64,000 nucleotides of DNA from Zea mays (Eukaryota; Streptophyta; Magnoliopsida; Poales; Poaceae), in the NCBI RefSeq assembly GCF_902167145.1, contig NC_050099.1, forward strand, positions 12,290,434 to 12,354,433, read 5' to 3'. The notes beneath the pieces are model-generated. The model had not been told where the DNA came from and did no database searches. It was given only the letters and a program-made list of their open reading frames with translations. Positions 12,449-22,332 of the stretch are shown piece after piece. Within the stretch, counting starts at the first letter, position 1, and each line of letters opens with the position of its first letter. Made by a program: the position numbers and the translations under genes.

Positions 12449-13248
12449 TTTGCACACATAGCTAATTTATATATCTTTGATCATGTCTCTTTCATGTGCT
12501 ATGACTAATGTGTTTTCAAGTGAATTTCAAACCAAGTCATAGGTGTATTGAAAGGGAATTGGAGTCTTCGGCGAAGACAAAAGGCTTCCACTCCGCAACT
12601 CATCCTTCGCCGTCGCTCCACGCATCTCTCCGTCTTTTGGGGAGAATCCAAAGCAAAAGGACTTCGTCTTTGGTATAATCTTCACTCATTTACTTATGAC
12701 CAAAGGGGGAGAGAGTAATTTAAAGGGCTCTAATGATTCCGTTTTTGGCGATTCATGCCAAAGGGGGAGAGAGTATAAGCCCAAAGCAAAAGGACCGCAC
12801 CACCACCAATTTCTAAACTTTTAGTTTTTCAAAGAGTAATTTCAAATTGGTATACCCTCTTCAAAATTAATATCAAAACCCTCTTGAACACTAAGAGGAG
12901 GATTTCATTAAGGGGGAGTTTTGTTTAGTCAAAGGAAAAGCATTTGAAACAGGGGGAGAAAATTTCAAATCTTGAAGATGCTTTACAAAATCTAATTCAT
13001 TTGCCTTTGACTATTTGCAAAAGAACTTTGAAAAGGATTTACAAAAGAATTTGCAAAAAACAAAACATGTGGTGCAAGCGTGGTCCAAAATGTTAAAAAT
13101 AAAGAAACAATCCATGCATATCTTATAAATGTTCATATTGGCTCAATTCCAAGCAACCTTTGCACTTACATTATGCAAACTAGTTCAATTATGCACTTCT
13201 ATATTTGCTTTGGTTTGTGTTGGCATCAATCACCAAAAAGGGGGAGAT
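12449..13248 (+). other. 3' non-coding spacer and PPT of the copia element
   Basis: About 800 bp between the end of pol and the right LTR. It contains several AAAGGGGGAGAGAG-like purine runs (near 12704, 12760, 12911, 12952), a hallmark of SIRE/Maximus elements. The final run, AAAAAGGGGGAGAT (13235-13248), abuts the LTR and is the likely polypurine tract priming plus-strand synthesis. No coding potential is evident. Confidence 0.8.
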
Positions 13249-14554
13249 TGAAAGGGAATTAGGCTTACACCTATTTCCTAAATGATTTTGGTGGTTGAAT
13301 TGCCCAACACAAATGATTGGACTAACTAGTTTGCTCTAGTGTATAAGTTATACAGGTGCCAAAGGTTCACACTTAGCCAAGAAAAAGACCAAGTATTGGG
13401 TTCAACAAAAGAGCAAAGGGACAACCGAAGGCACCTCTGGTCTGGCGCACCGGACTGTCCGGTGTGCCACCGGACAGTGTCCGTTGCACCAGAGGACTCC
13501 AAGTCAAACTCGTCACCTTCGGAAAAATCCAGAGGCGCTCCGCTATAATTCACCGGACTGTCCGGTGTACACCGGACAGTGTCCGGTGCTCCAAGGAAGA
13601 GCGGCTCCGGAACTCGCCAGCTTCGGGAATTCGCAACGGCTAGTCCGCTATAATTCACCGGACATGTCCGGTGTACACCGGACTGTCCGGTGTGACAACG
13701 GAGCAACGGATACTTCGGCGCCAACGGCTACCTACAGCGCATTAAATGCGCGCCAGCACACGCAGAAGTCAGGCACGCCCATACTGGCGCACCGGACACT
13801 CTACAGTACATGTCCGGTGCGCCACCGGACATCCAGGCGGGCCCAGAAGACAGAGCTCCAACGGTCGGAACCCAACGGCTTTGGTGACGTGGCTGGCGCA
13901 CCGGACATGTCCGGTGTACACCGGACTGTCCGGTGCACCATACGACAGACAGCCCCACCAAACGGCTAGTTTGGTGGTTGGGGCTGTAAATACCCCCAAC
14001 CACCCCACATTCAAGGCATCCAAGTTTTCACACTTCCAACCACTTACAAGAGCTAGGCATTCAATTCTAGACACACTCAAGAGATCAAATCCTCTCCCAA
14101 ATTCCACACAAAGCCCTAGTGCTTAGAGAGAGAGATTTGCTTGTGTTCTTTCGATCTCTTGCGCTTGGATTGCTTTCTTCTTTCTTGATTCTTTATTGCA
14201 ATCAAACTCACTTGTAAATTGAGGCAAGAGACACCAATCTTGTGGTGGTCCTTGTAGGAACTTTGTGTTCCAAGTGATTGAGAAGAGAAAGCTCACTCGG
14301 TCCGAGGGACCTTTTGAGAGAGGGAAAGGGTTGAAAGAGACCCGGTCTTTGTGACCACCTCAACGGGGAGTAGGTTTGCGAGAACAGAACCTCGGTAAAA
14401 CAAATCCACGTGTCACACTCTTTATTCGCTTGCGATTTGTTTTGCACCCTCTCTCGCGGACTTGATTATATTTCTAACGCTAACCCGGCTTGTAGTTGTG
14501 ATTATTTTGAGAATTTCAGTTTCGCCCTATTCACCCCCCTCTAGGCGACTTTCA
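13249..14554 (+). repeat. Right LTR of the copia element (1306 bp)
   Basis: It begins TGAAAGGGAATTAGG directly after the PPT and ends GGCGACTTTCA at 14554. It matches the left LTR closely outside the repeat-number differences, so insertion was fairly recent. Confidence 0.95.
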
Positions 14555-14988
14555 GTGCGGCACAGGCGGCGCTGTCCCCTTGTCAGACCGGTCAGTGGAG
14601 CGGCGAAGTGACTGCGGTCACTTTGGCTCTGTCGACTAGAGGGCGTGCGTCAGGATAAAGGTGTCAGGCCACCTTTGCATTAAATGCCCCTGCGATTTGG
14701 TCGGTTGGCGTGGCGATTTGGCCTAGATTGCTTCTTGGTGAAGACTGGGCCTCGGGCGAGCCGAAGGTGTGTCCGTTGCTGGAGGGGGGCCTCGGGCGAG
14801 ACGTAGATCCTCCGGGGTCGGCTGCCCTTGCCCGAGGCTGGGCTCGGGCGAGGCGTGATCACGTCCCTCGAATGGACCGATCCTTGACTTAGTCGCACCC
14901 ATCAGGCCTTTGCAGCTTTGTGCTGATGGGGGTTACCAGCTGAGATTTAGGAGCCTTGAGGGTACCCCTAATTATGGTCCCCGACACT
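14555..14988 (-). mobile_element. Huck-like gypsy LTR, first ~434 bp
   Basis: Read on the minus strand from 14988 it starts TGTCGGGGACCATAATTAGG, continues through the CAGCTGGTAACCCCCATCAG block and Gly/Cys-rich GC sequence, and breaks at the copia LTR. This is the start I associate with the maize Huck family. Orientation agrees with the pol fragment at 1-5130, so both may come from one element; the several kilobases that should lie between LTR and RT (rest of LTR, PBS, gag, protease) are absent. Confidence 0.7.
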
Positions 14989-15560
14989 AAGTTTTATTGT
15001 GATCATTTTTGTAAGCCCGTGAGAGACTCCAATCATGTGGACATTCATCACAAACGGGTTAAGATATAAGGAAGAATATTGTGGCACTCAAGTTTGATCT
15101 TTGGATCACTTGAGAGGGGTTGAGTGCAACTCTTGACCAAAGGAGGTCACTACACGTGGAGTAGGCTTTGGCCGAACCACGGGAAAATCGTTGTGTCTCT
15201 TGTCCACTTCACTTTACTACGATTTCTGTCTTCCTTAGTGCTTAAACTTCAATAACATATTGCTCCTACTTTGATACACATCCCAAGAGAGCAATCAAGT
15301 GAAGAGTCTATTTTTCTCTCATCTTCTCATCCAAACTTGGTTTTAGTTTGCTCTAACACCTTTTATAGACCAATGCAGGATCACCTATTCACCCCCTCTA
15401 GGTGCTCTCAATTTGTATCGGACTCATTCTCTTCATCATGGGACTAACTGCCCGAAGAGATGGATCCTAAAGGGAAGGTGAAGGTGACCGAGGATAAGGA
15501 GATCCTCTCTGTTGGCACACCCAAGGGAGGAGAGACCGTCGACTTTGGGTACATCTGGTT
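14989..15560 (+). mobile_element. Copia LTR 3' end with PBS and gag start
   Basis: 14989-15410 reads like the R/U5 end of a copia LTR, finishing CACCCCCTCTAGGTGCTCTCA. A degenerate tRNA-Met PBS (ATTTGTATCGGACT, 15411-15424) follows. Then an ATG near 15461 starts MDPKGKVKVTEDKEILS and PKGGETVDFG, a recognisable copia gag N-terminus, which fades after about 15555. The Huck-like LTR joins its left edge, so this element was probably the older insertion host. Confidence 0.65.
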
Positions 15561-15599
15561 AATGATGAACTTTCAAAGACTCGACGTGCAACTCGTAAC

Positions 15600-16772
15600 G
15601 GTGTTTGCATTGTAAGTGTCACTCATACTTCCACATATATGTTTTATTATTAGTGAGTTGTATAAATTTTCAATATCTGACATGCACGTCTGCCTTGCAG
15701 AATGCAACATGATCAGTAGGAGATCCTTTACAGTCCCAATCCCGATGCTAGTGCCGGTAAAAGGGTCAGGTACCTCAACCCAATATAGATATCTGAGCAA
15801 AATCACACTTTCATAATCGGGAAAGGCAACAAAGAATTACGGGGAAAGACAAACGAAGAGTTAAGAAGCATATACAAGATATGAAGAAATATTTTGAAGC
15901 TCGATACGCCACCTACATAGGACACACAATGCTTCAATTTCAAGACACGTAAGCCATAGTGGCCCCGTACATCTTTAAGTAAGTGTGAATTTTGCATAAC
16001 TAAAATTAATAATTTAAATACACATGCATCACAAATTTGATTCGTACAGGGACTACTGGATATGCTTCCTCATTTTATTTCGAGATTGGAAAGGTGTTGG
16101 TGCTTGAATCCTTGGATTACGACTCTTCAACCTACGCAAAATTCCTCAACAACTTAGAGTTGTAAGCCTTTTCTATGCATGCATACTTTTATCGATGAAA
16201 ATTTGAGAATAATATGGTGATTCTATTTGAGATCACAGGGCTTTTAGATTCTATAAGATGAGAGATGGAAAGTACGATACGTTGAAACAACGTGTGCCAC
16301 TTGACATCCACTATAAATGGCCGGTAAGTATGTGAATTTATGAATACATACCATACATGTATGTACATAGGACAATGTTACCACTAAATAACCAATCTCC
16401 CCTTACGTAGTGCCACAGGCAACCACCCGGATCGGTCCTATGTGGGTTCTATGTGTGCGAGTTCATGAGACAGAATGGACGATCCATCACGAACCCTGGC
16501 CAGGTATTATTAGTAACAGTCATGTATGTATTTATGACATTAAAGATGCAAATGTGTTATCGAGTGTAAATATATGATGTTTATGAGGAAAGACGGAGAA
16601 CATGATCGAAGGTGCATTGTATGTCATAATTGAGGATCTATGCACATTTATATTGAAAGAAGTCATTTCCGTTGAAGGAAAATATCACGATGGAGACGGT
16701 ACCTTAGCTAGGCCAAAATGTAGAGTACTAATAGAAATTAGTAGACTATATTTTAGCCAAGATAGTTATTAG
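15600..16772 (+). pseudogene. ULP1-like (C48) peptidase domain gene remnant from a DNA transposon
   Basis: Exon-like islands can be read in order: about 15885-15950 (DMKKYFEARYATYIGHTMLQ), 16050-16150 (DYWICFLILF, then VLVLESLDYDSSTYAKFL after a shift), 16238-16320 (AFRFYKMRDGKYDTLKQ, donor GTAAGT), 16411-16505 ([20 protein letters not shown], donor GTATTA) and 16595-16771 (MIEGALYVIIEDLCTF...VEGKYHDGDG, stop TAG). CGFYVCEFM matches the catalytic-Cys region of ULP1-type peptidases carried by plant CACTA and Mutator-like elements. The retained intron borders suggest a once-expressed gene. Internal stops and a frameshift make it a pseudogene. The parent transposon's ends were not found. Confidence 0.65.
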
Positions 16773-17249
16773 AGCTTAGGTGAAAACTTTAATGTATAGA
16801 ATGTGTGATGCTTATATGGTTGTACTAAACATAAGACTTTGATGTATATAAATGTATGATATAATTTAATTCCATATTGCTTTCAATTTATTATATTATT
16901 TTAATAGACCGTGTAAAATATTGTTTTATACTGTATATTATATTGTTTATAAAGTGGAGTTTAAAATAAAGAGTGAGATAGGACGAGAGAGTCTGCTAGA
17001 GATCGTCCGCTAGTGGACGTACGTTCGTCGTCTGGAGAGACCTAGCGGTCATGTTTGCTTATCCGCGCCTAATTACGCCTCTCTCTCTCTCGCCTGGAGT
17101 GCACGTACGCTACCATGAGTACTCCTTATTTGTACACAAAATTAAAGAAAGAAAAAAAAATCAAGTACTCGTACTCTAACGTGTTCACTATTTGGAAGTA
17201 TGGGCTTCAGCTGCTGCTGCTGCTGCGCGTCGTGTTCCATCGCAAAAGC

Positions 17250-17251
<2 letters not shown>
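16773..17251. other. Unassigned AT-rich spacer
   Basis: AT-rich DNA after the ULP1-like remnant, then a more GC-rich patch (about 16985-17120). I see no coding region, no clear transposon termini and no RNA gene. Confidence 0.5.

Positions 17252-17335
<84 letters not shown>
17252..17335. repeat. (GA)n microsatellite
   Basis: About 42 uninterrupted GA dinucleotides. It generates false open frames of alternating Arg-Glu on one strand and Leu-Ser on the other, which are not genes. Confidence 0.98.
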
Positions 17336-17338
<3 letters not shown>

Positions 17339-18719
17339 AAGGCACGCATCCATGAGGAGAATTCACGGTGTTGCCGATCGTTGGTGTGGTGTGGTGTGTT
17401 CTGCTTCTGCCTGCTGCCGAGAACATGGGAGTGATCTGCTGCCGTCTGATGACTTGCCTTGGCGGCAACCACCCTTTCTCAGTCCGTCTCACACACGGCA
17501 TGCCAGAGGCGCACGCAGCCAGCTAGCAGCGGCAGCTCAGCGAGCTGACTGACACACATGGGCTGGCTGGCTGGCTGGCCGGCTGCACTGCAGCAGCAAG
17601 TGATGGAGCGCTGCACTGCCTCTCGTCTCGCATCGCGAAGCAGACCCATGATAGGGAGAGAACGGCAATCGAATTCTGCTGCATTTGCTCTCTCGCCAGC
17701 CAAGTGAAGTGAAGAGACAAACAAAAGAAGCGGGGCATGATGCCTCTGCCCTGTGGCCTGTGCTGACCAAAGCCTCCTGCGCGATCATTTCGTCATGGGT
17801 TACTTACCTTGCCTAGTTTCATTTATTTCTTCTGGGTTTTGGTCTCAACTTTCGACCATAAAACTTGCTACGCACTACACATGCATGTTGTGTGGTACAG
17901 TACAGCACTGTAAAAATGAGTTGCGTGGCCAATCCTTAGAAAGCTTTTTTTTTCTTTGTGATATATATATAAATGTAATGGACTACCCCTTTTCATACAC
18001 CTTGATCTAGATGGCTTCTGGCTAGCTAAAAGTGTAGTAACGTTTACTATCATGCATGTGTGTGCGTGTGTTGTTGGCAGTGTTTCAGCAGCGCCATGAT
18101 TAAAGAGATCCCATGCCTGTCTCTGTTCACCGTGGTGCATGAGATAATAATAGTGGGACGTGACACCCCGCAGCAAGTATGCTAAAGTTTTGTTTGGCTG
18201 TTCTCGGCGGTCTTTTAGCTGCATGCATGCATGCATGTTCGGCAGGAGCACTATACAAGGGAGGGGCTTGGCTTGGCTTTCCCATCGCTAGCTGTGTAGG
18301 CAGCGCAACCACACAGGTCTTTATTTATTAATGGAAGCCCAGAGTTTTCGATAGGCAGGGGAAGCTCCAACTAGGTTAGTGGTCACGCGGGTGGTCAGGT
18401 CGGGTCAGTGGGCCGCGTGCGTCCGTGCGATTGTGGGGCACGTCTATGCATGTGTAAATATGTGTTATGTTTTGCGTAAACATAAGGTGCGCATGTGGTG
18501 GGATGGACGAAGGTGGTCCAGCGTCGTGTTCGCTGGTCGGGTAGTTGGTTCCTACCCATGTTTATGCTAGAATATTTAATGGTTCAGACTTGCACAACAT
18601 GAGAGCGGCAACAAACCTTTCATTGGTCCGTTCAGGTGGGTCCACACACCACCGTGATTAGCGTGCCTACGAAGCTGGAAGTTACCGTATATATCGGAAC
18701 AGAAGATATGGAGCCAATC
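17336..18719. other. Unassigned low-copy sequence
   Basis: Mixed-composition DNA with small simple repeats: four GGCT units near 17560-17580 and GCATGCATGCATGCATG near 18221-18237. No protein family could be recognised in any frame and no transposon termini were found. Confidence 0.4.
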
Positions 18720-18815
18720 GTGCGTGAGAGCTCAGGCGGATTTCAGCGTAAAATACGAAACAACGTAAATTGGTATGAATTTTAGTGTAAATCATCGATC
18801 TATTTCATAATGAAA
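18720..18815 (+). repeat. Left terminal inverted repeat of the DNA transposon
   Basis: It contains AGCTCAGGCGGATTTCAGCG followed by TAAAATACGAAACAACGTAAA and GTGTAAATCATCGATCTATTT. By eye it matches the reverse complement of 22826-22935 at roughly three quarters of positions. Confidence 0.75.
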
Positions 18816-19070
18816 ACATGTATGGAAACAAAAAAAATCTGATTTAAATGTTTTATTTCTTCCATAAATGTAGGATCTCTCCAACATTCATGCATCAAGG
18901 CTCGTTAGAACTAGTTTATGATATATAATGATACTAATTATGCTACACGGTGAAGTTATTTATGCACTACGGCAGACTGCGTAAAAAATATGTTTTCTAC
19001 TGCATGTGCACAAATTTAGGATGACAAGCATGTGAGTTGAAAAGGAAATGGATCGGCATAAGCGAGATTT
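18816..19070 (-). repeat. Inverted copy of the 235-bp subterminal unit
   Basis: Read on the minus strand, this stretch follows the units at 20817-21450 through shared blocks: CATTTTGTGCATGC-like start, CCATACATG, TTTATGGA, AACTAGTTCTAACGAG, TATATATCATAAAC and TTTTTTACGCAG. It lies just inside the left TIR, as a subterminal repeat would. Confidence 0.7.
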
Positions 19071-19619
19071 ATGGAATCATGACAAATGACCTCATTTCTT
19101 AGAGCAGTTACCTTTTTCTAAATTTCTATTTTGTTGAGTAAATGTGTGGGTCGTAAATATATCTTATACATATGACATAAATGATAGGAACCCAATACAC
19201 ACTGGATTAAGTAAACGAGATAATGCATAAAATCAATAAATCGTTTGTGTAAAATGTGAATAGAAATATCATAAACAGACAAATAGATGGAAGCAGAGCC
19301 ATGAACTGAAATATAGGTCGTAAAAATCTAATGACATTGGCATAAATATGTATACAAAATAGCATAAAATAGAACCGCCGCCACGCATCTGGATGCACCA
19401 CCACTTCGTGCCTAGGGGAGGTTGCCGTTGTCGCTCGCGCCTAGGAAGTCCGCCATCGTCGCTCCCAGCTTGGATGGCATCACAGTCATATGCGCTCAAG
19501 GGTCGACCCTCGTGCGCGTGCATCCCAAGAACCGTCGAATCAGCCGCTCCCACCTCATCGCCATGCACTCCTTAGGGGTGCCATCGTTGCTCACGTGCCC
19601 CTGAGATCCGACGTCGCGC
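19071..19619. other. Interior of the DNA transposon, unassigned
   Basis: AT-rich to about 19370, then GC-rich (19375-19619). The GC-rich part contains two related blocks around CAGCCGCTCCCACCTCA (19541 and 19625 region) and may be captured sequence. No gene family recognised. Confidence 0.4.
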
Positions 19620-19756
19620 CGCCGCAGCCGCTCCCACCTCACCGCTTTACTGGCTGACCTTACAGGAAAACATCGCCGCCTGCGCTGTTCCGACTGCTGT
19701 GCCACCTGTCAGGGTGAGGCTGACAGCCGCCAAGACCGGCCTCAGGTGCCATAGGA

Positions 19757-20060
19757 AGCTCCGCCTTGCCCGACCCACAGGGCTCGGGCTCAACCTCGAC
19801 CTCGGAAGACGGACTCCGCCTCGCCCGACCCCTGAGCTCGGACTCAGCCTCGACTCCGGAAGACGGTCTCCGCCTCGCCCGACCCCAGGGCTCGGACTCC
19901 AGCCTCGACTCTGGAAGACGATCTCCGCCTCGCCTGACCCCAGGGGCTCGGACTCAACCTCAACCTCGGACGACGATCTCCGCCTCGCCCGACCCCCGGG
20001 CCCGGACTCAGCCTCGACCTCGGAGGAGCCTCCGCCTCGCCCGACCTCGGGCTCGGACCG
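19757..20060 (+). repeat. ~55-bp GC-rich tandem repeat in the LTR
   Basis: Six units starting CTCCGCCTYGCCYGACCC near 19758, 19813, 19868, 19922, 19977 and 20028 alternate with GGCTCGGACTCAGCCTCGAC-like segments. They lie upstream of the TATA box, where LTR enhancer-like repeats are common. Confidence 0.85.
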
Positions 20061-20427
20061 ACCACGTCACAGGGGGGCCATCATTACCCTACCCCTAGCT
20101 AGCTCAGGCTACGGGGAACAAGACCGGCGTCCCATCCGGCTCGCCCCGGTAAGCAAGTAATAATGGCACCCCGCGTGCTCCATGACGATGACGACTCTCA
20201 GCCCCTTACGGAAGCAAGGAGACATCAGCAAGGATCCGACAGCCCCGACAGCTGTACTTCCACGGGGCTCAAGCGCTGCTCCGACGGCCACGACATCACA
20301 TGAACAGGGCGCCAAAACCTCTCCGACAGCCACGACGGCACGTACATAGGGCTCTGGCTCCCCTTTGCTAGACACGTTAGCACATTGCTACACCCCCCAT
20401 TGTACACCTGGGCCCTCTCCTTACGTC

Positions 20428-20436
20428 TATAAAAGG
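20428..20436 (+). promoter_or_regulatory. TATA box of the Huck-like LTR
   Basis: CGTCTATAAAAGGAAGG sits about 270 bp before the LTR end and fixes the LTR's plus-strand orientation. Confidence 0.7.
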
Positions 20437-20816
20437 AAGGTCCAGGGCTCTCGTACGAGAAGGTTGGCGCGCGCGGGATAACGGGCCGGCGCACAAGGCT
20501 CTCTCTCTCTCTTCCACGCGAACGCTTGTAACCCTCTACTGCAAGCGCATCCGCCCTGGGCGCAGGACAACACGAAGGCCGCGGTTTCCCCTTACTCTTT
20601 CCCCCCTTTGTGTTCCATCTCGCGCCGACCCATCTGGGCTGGGACACGCAGCGACAATTTACTCGTCGGTCCAGGGACCCCCCGGGGTCGAAACGCCGAC
20701 ACAACCTCTCATATTGGCTCGGTATTTACGCTTATAACTGAGGGGTTTTATGCTCAAAACTTAAGATTTTTACGCTCGAACCTGAAGATGCGTCCACCAG
20801 TGAACCACATGCTAGA

Positions 20817-21450
20817 ATTTTTTACGCAGTGTACAACGTTGTATAAATATCTACATCGTGTAACATAATTTGTATAAGTATATACCATAAACTGGTTCTA
20901 ACGAGTCTAGTCGCATGGCTGTTGGAGCGATCATATATTTATGGAGAAAATAAAGCATTAAATACGATTTTTTGTTTCCATGCATGCCAATCTATTTCAT
21001 TTCATCGTACATTTTTGCCATCCTAATTTTGTGTGTATGCAGCAGGTAACAGATTTTTACGCAGTGTACCGGATTGCATAAATATCTACACCGTGTACCA
21101 TAATTACTATTAGTATATATCATAAACTGATCCTGACGAGCCTAGCTACATGGCTGTTGGAGCAATCCTATATTTATGGAGAAAATAAAGCATTAAATAT
21201 GATTTTTTTTATTTCCATACATGTCAGTTCATTTCCTTTCATCATACATTTTTGTCATCTTAATTTTGTGCATGCAGCATGTAACAGATTTTTACGTAGT
21301 GTACTGAATTGCATAAATATCTACACTATTTATCATAATTAGTATCAATATATATCATAAATTGGTCCTGACGAGTCTAGTTGCATGTATGTTGCAGCGA
21401 TCCTATAATTATGAAGGAAATCAAACATTTAAAAAAATATAAACAGCCAC
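20817..21450 (+). repeat. Three tandem 235-bp subterminal units
   Basis: The TTTACG marker recurs at 20821, 21056 and 21291, a period of exactly 235 bp twice. Each unit carries GTGTA, ATAAATATCTACA, CTGACGAG/CTAACGAG, CATGGCTGTTGGAGC and TTATGGAGAAAATAAAGCAT or diverged forms. The third unit is incomplete and fades after about 21430. The inverted single copy on the left is at 18816-19070. Confidence 0.85.
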
Positions 21451-22076
21451 ACATCTCTTTTATAAATTTACGCGCATGCAGAGAAACGTGTTTGGCTCAT
21501 GCATGTCTTCCTTTTTTTGCATGCAAAGACGTGAGGTGGGGGGCGCACCCGACAGCCTGGCTTGACGAGTGGGTGCAGTAGACGCGCCGGGCTGGACCAG
21601 GTCGCAGGTGTGGTCGGGCTGATCTTCCTCTAACTAGGGTAAGCCCATGGCTCCTAATATACCCCTATATATAGTATATGTATTTAGAGCTCTGGGCTCT
21701 GTTTAACTACAGGAAGCCCTGACCACGTACCGACCAGGTGCGCAGACCGCACCGAACCCTTTTTGGCGTATTGTACCTAACTACTTACGCCAAATTATAA
21801 TACGAGTTATGCTGATGTGTGTATCAGTTTATGCAAATATAGTCTGCACACGATCTGGGTATCCGGGCCCACGAGAAGATTGTGCTCCCGCAATCTGGGC
21901 ATCCGTACTAGTCCCCACATAAATATTGGTATTACGATGTTATATGTTTCAGTTTACGAAACAATAATGCATGTGTCGGTCTATGGTACATCGCGTAGAT
22001 TTCGTCCCGTATATTACGTGCATCGGGCCCACGATCCCACCCACGCGCTCGCAATTATCCAGTCCCACATCGCCAC
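21451..22076. other. Interior of the DNA transposon upstream of the captured gene
   Basis: No coding region recognised. A GC-rich block (21535-21620) resembles in tone the sequence at 18385-18550. A pair of related segments containing TCTGGGYATCCG occurs at 21861 and 21894. This stretch could be the captured gene's upstream region. Confidence 0.4.
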
Positions 22077-22084
22077 TATAAAAA
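22077..22084 (+). promoter_or_regulatory. TATA box upstream of the captured response-regulator fragment
   Basis: CGCCACTATAAAAACACC is followed within 30 bp by a GC-rich leader (GATTAGGTTTTAGCGGCGGC). This arrangement looks like a plant core promoter 250 bp before the response-regulator ATG at 22333. Confidence 0.55.
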
Positions 22085-22332
22085 CACCTCCACGCCGCCA
22101 GGGATTAGGTTTTAGCGGCGGCGACGGTTCCCTCGGACGTGCGAGCGGCGGTGATCCTAGGGGCCAGCAGCGGTGCCGCCCCGAGGCAGGTGACCGACGG
22201 TGGCGCTCCACTAGGAACGAGCGACGACGACGCTCCCGAGGCGGGTGGGCAAGAGGTGACGGCGCTCTCGAAGCGAACGGATGGCGACAGCTAGGCCCGG
22301 TGGCAACGATGGTTGTCCTGTCCGTCTCTGCG

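Larger units (their letters stand above)
5131..14554 (+). mobile_element. Full-length Ty1/copia retrotransposon, Opie/Ji-like (SIRE/Maximus lineage)
   Basis: The 9424-bp element has direct LTRs (5131-6499 and 13249-14554) beginning TGAAAGGGAATTAGG and ending GGCGACTTTCA. Inside are a primer binding site like initiator tRNA-Met, a long gag with zinc knuckle and coiled coil, copia-order pol (protease, integrase, RT, RNase H), a long 3' non-coding stretch with repeated GGGGGAGA tracts, and a PPT. The integrase-before-RT order fixes it as copia, and the long gag and 3' spacer fit the SIRE/Maximus clade. The flanking pentamers are GGAAC (5126-5130) and GTGCG (14555-14559), so there is no target duplication; see findings. 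Coding capacity is broken by stops and a frameshift. Confidence 0.92.
19620..20701 (+). mobile_element. Huck-related gypsy LTR fragment nested in the DNA transposon
   Basis: The right boundary is a clear LTR end (GTCGAAACGCCGACA at 20687-20701). Upstream are a TATA box and an R/U5-like stretch. At 19660-19760 the CGCCTGCGCTGTTCCGACTG, TGCTGTGCCACC and GTGAGGCTGACAG blocks match what I recall from the middle of Huck LTRs. The canonical LTR start (TGTCGGGGACC) is missing, so the left part is truncated. No PBS or internal region follows the right end. Confidence 0.6.

Noticed and set aside
17142..17501. Open frames with long Leu-Ser or Arg-Glu runs
   Set aside because: They are translations of the (GA)n microsatellite at 17252-17335 and open on both strands; no flanking domain supports a gene.
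19707..20706. LTR start at 19707 with a CCACC/CAACC target duplication
   Set aside because: The sequence upstream of 19707 still matches the interior of Huck-type LTRs as I recall them, so 19707 is not the LTR start; the pentamer match is imperfect and likely chance.
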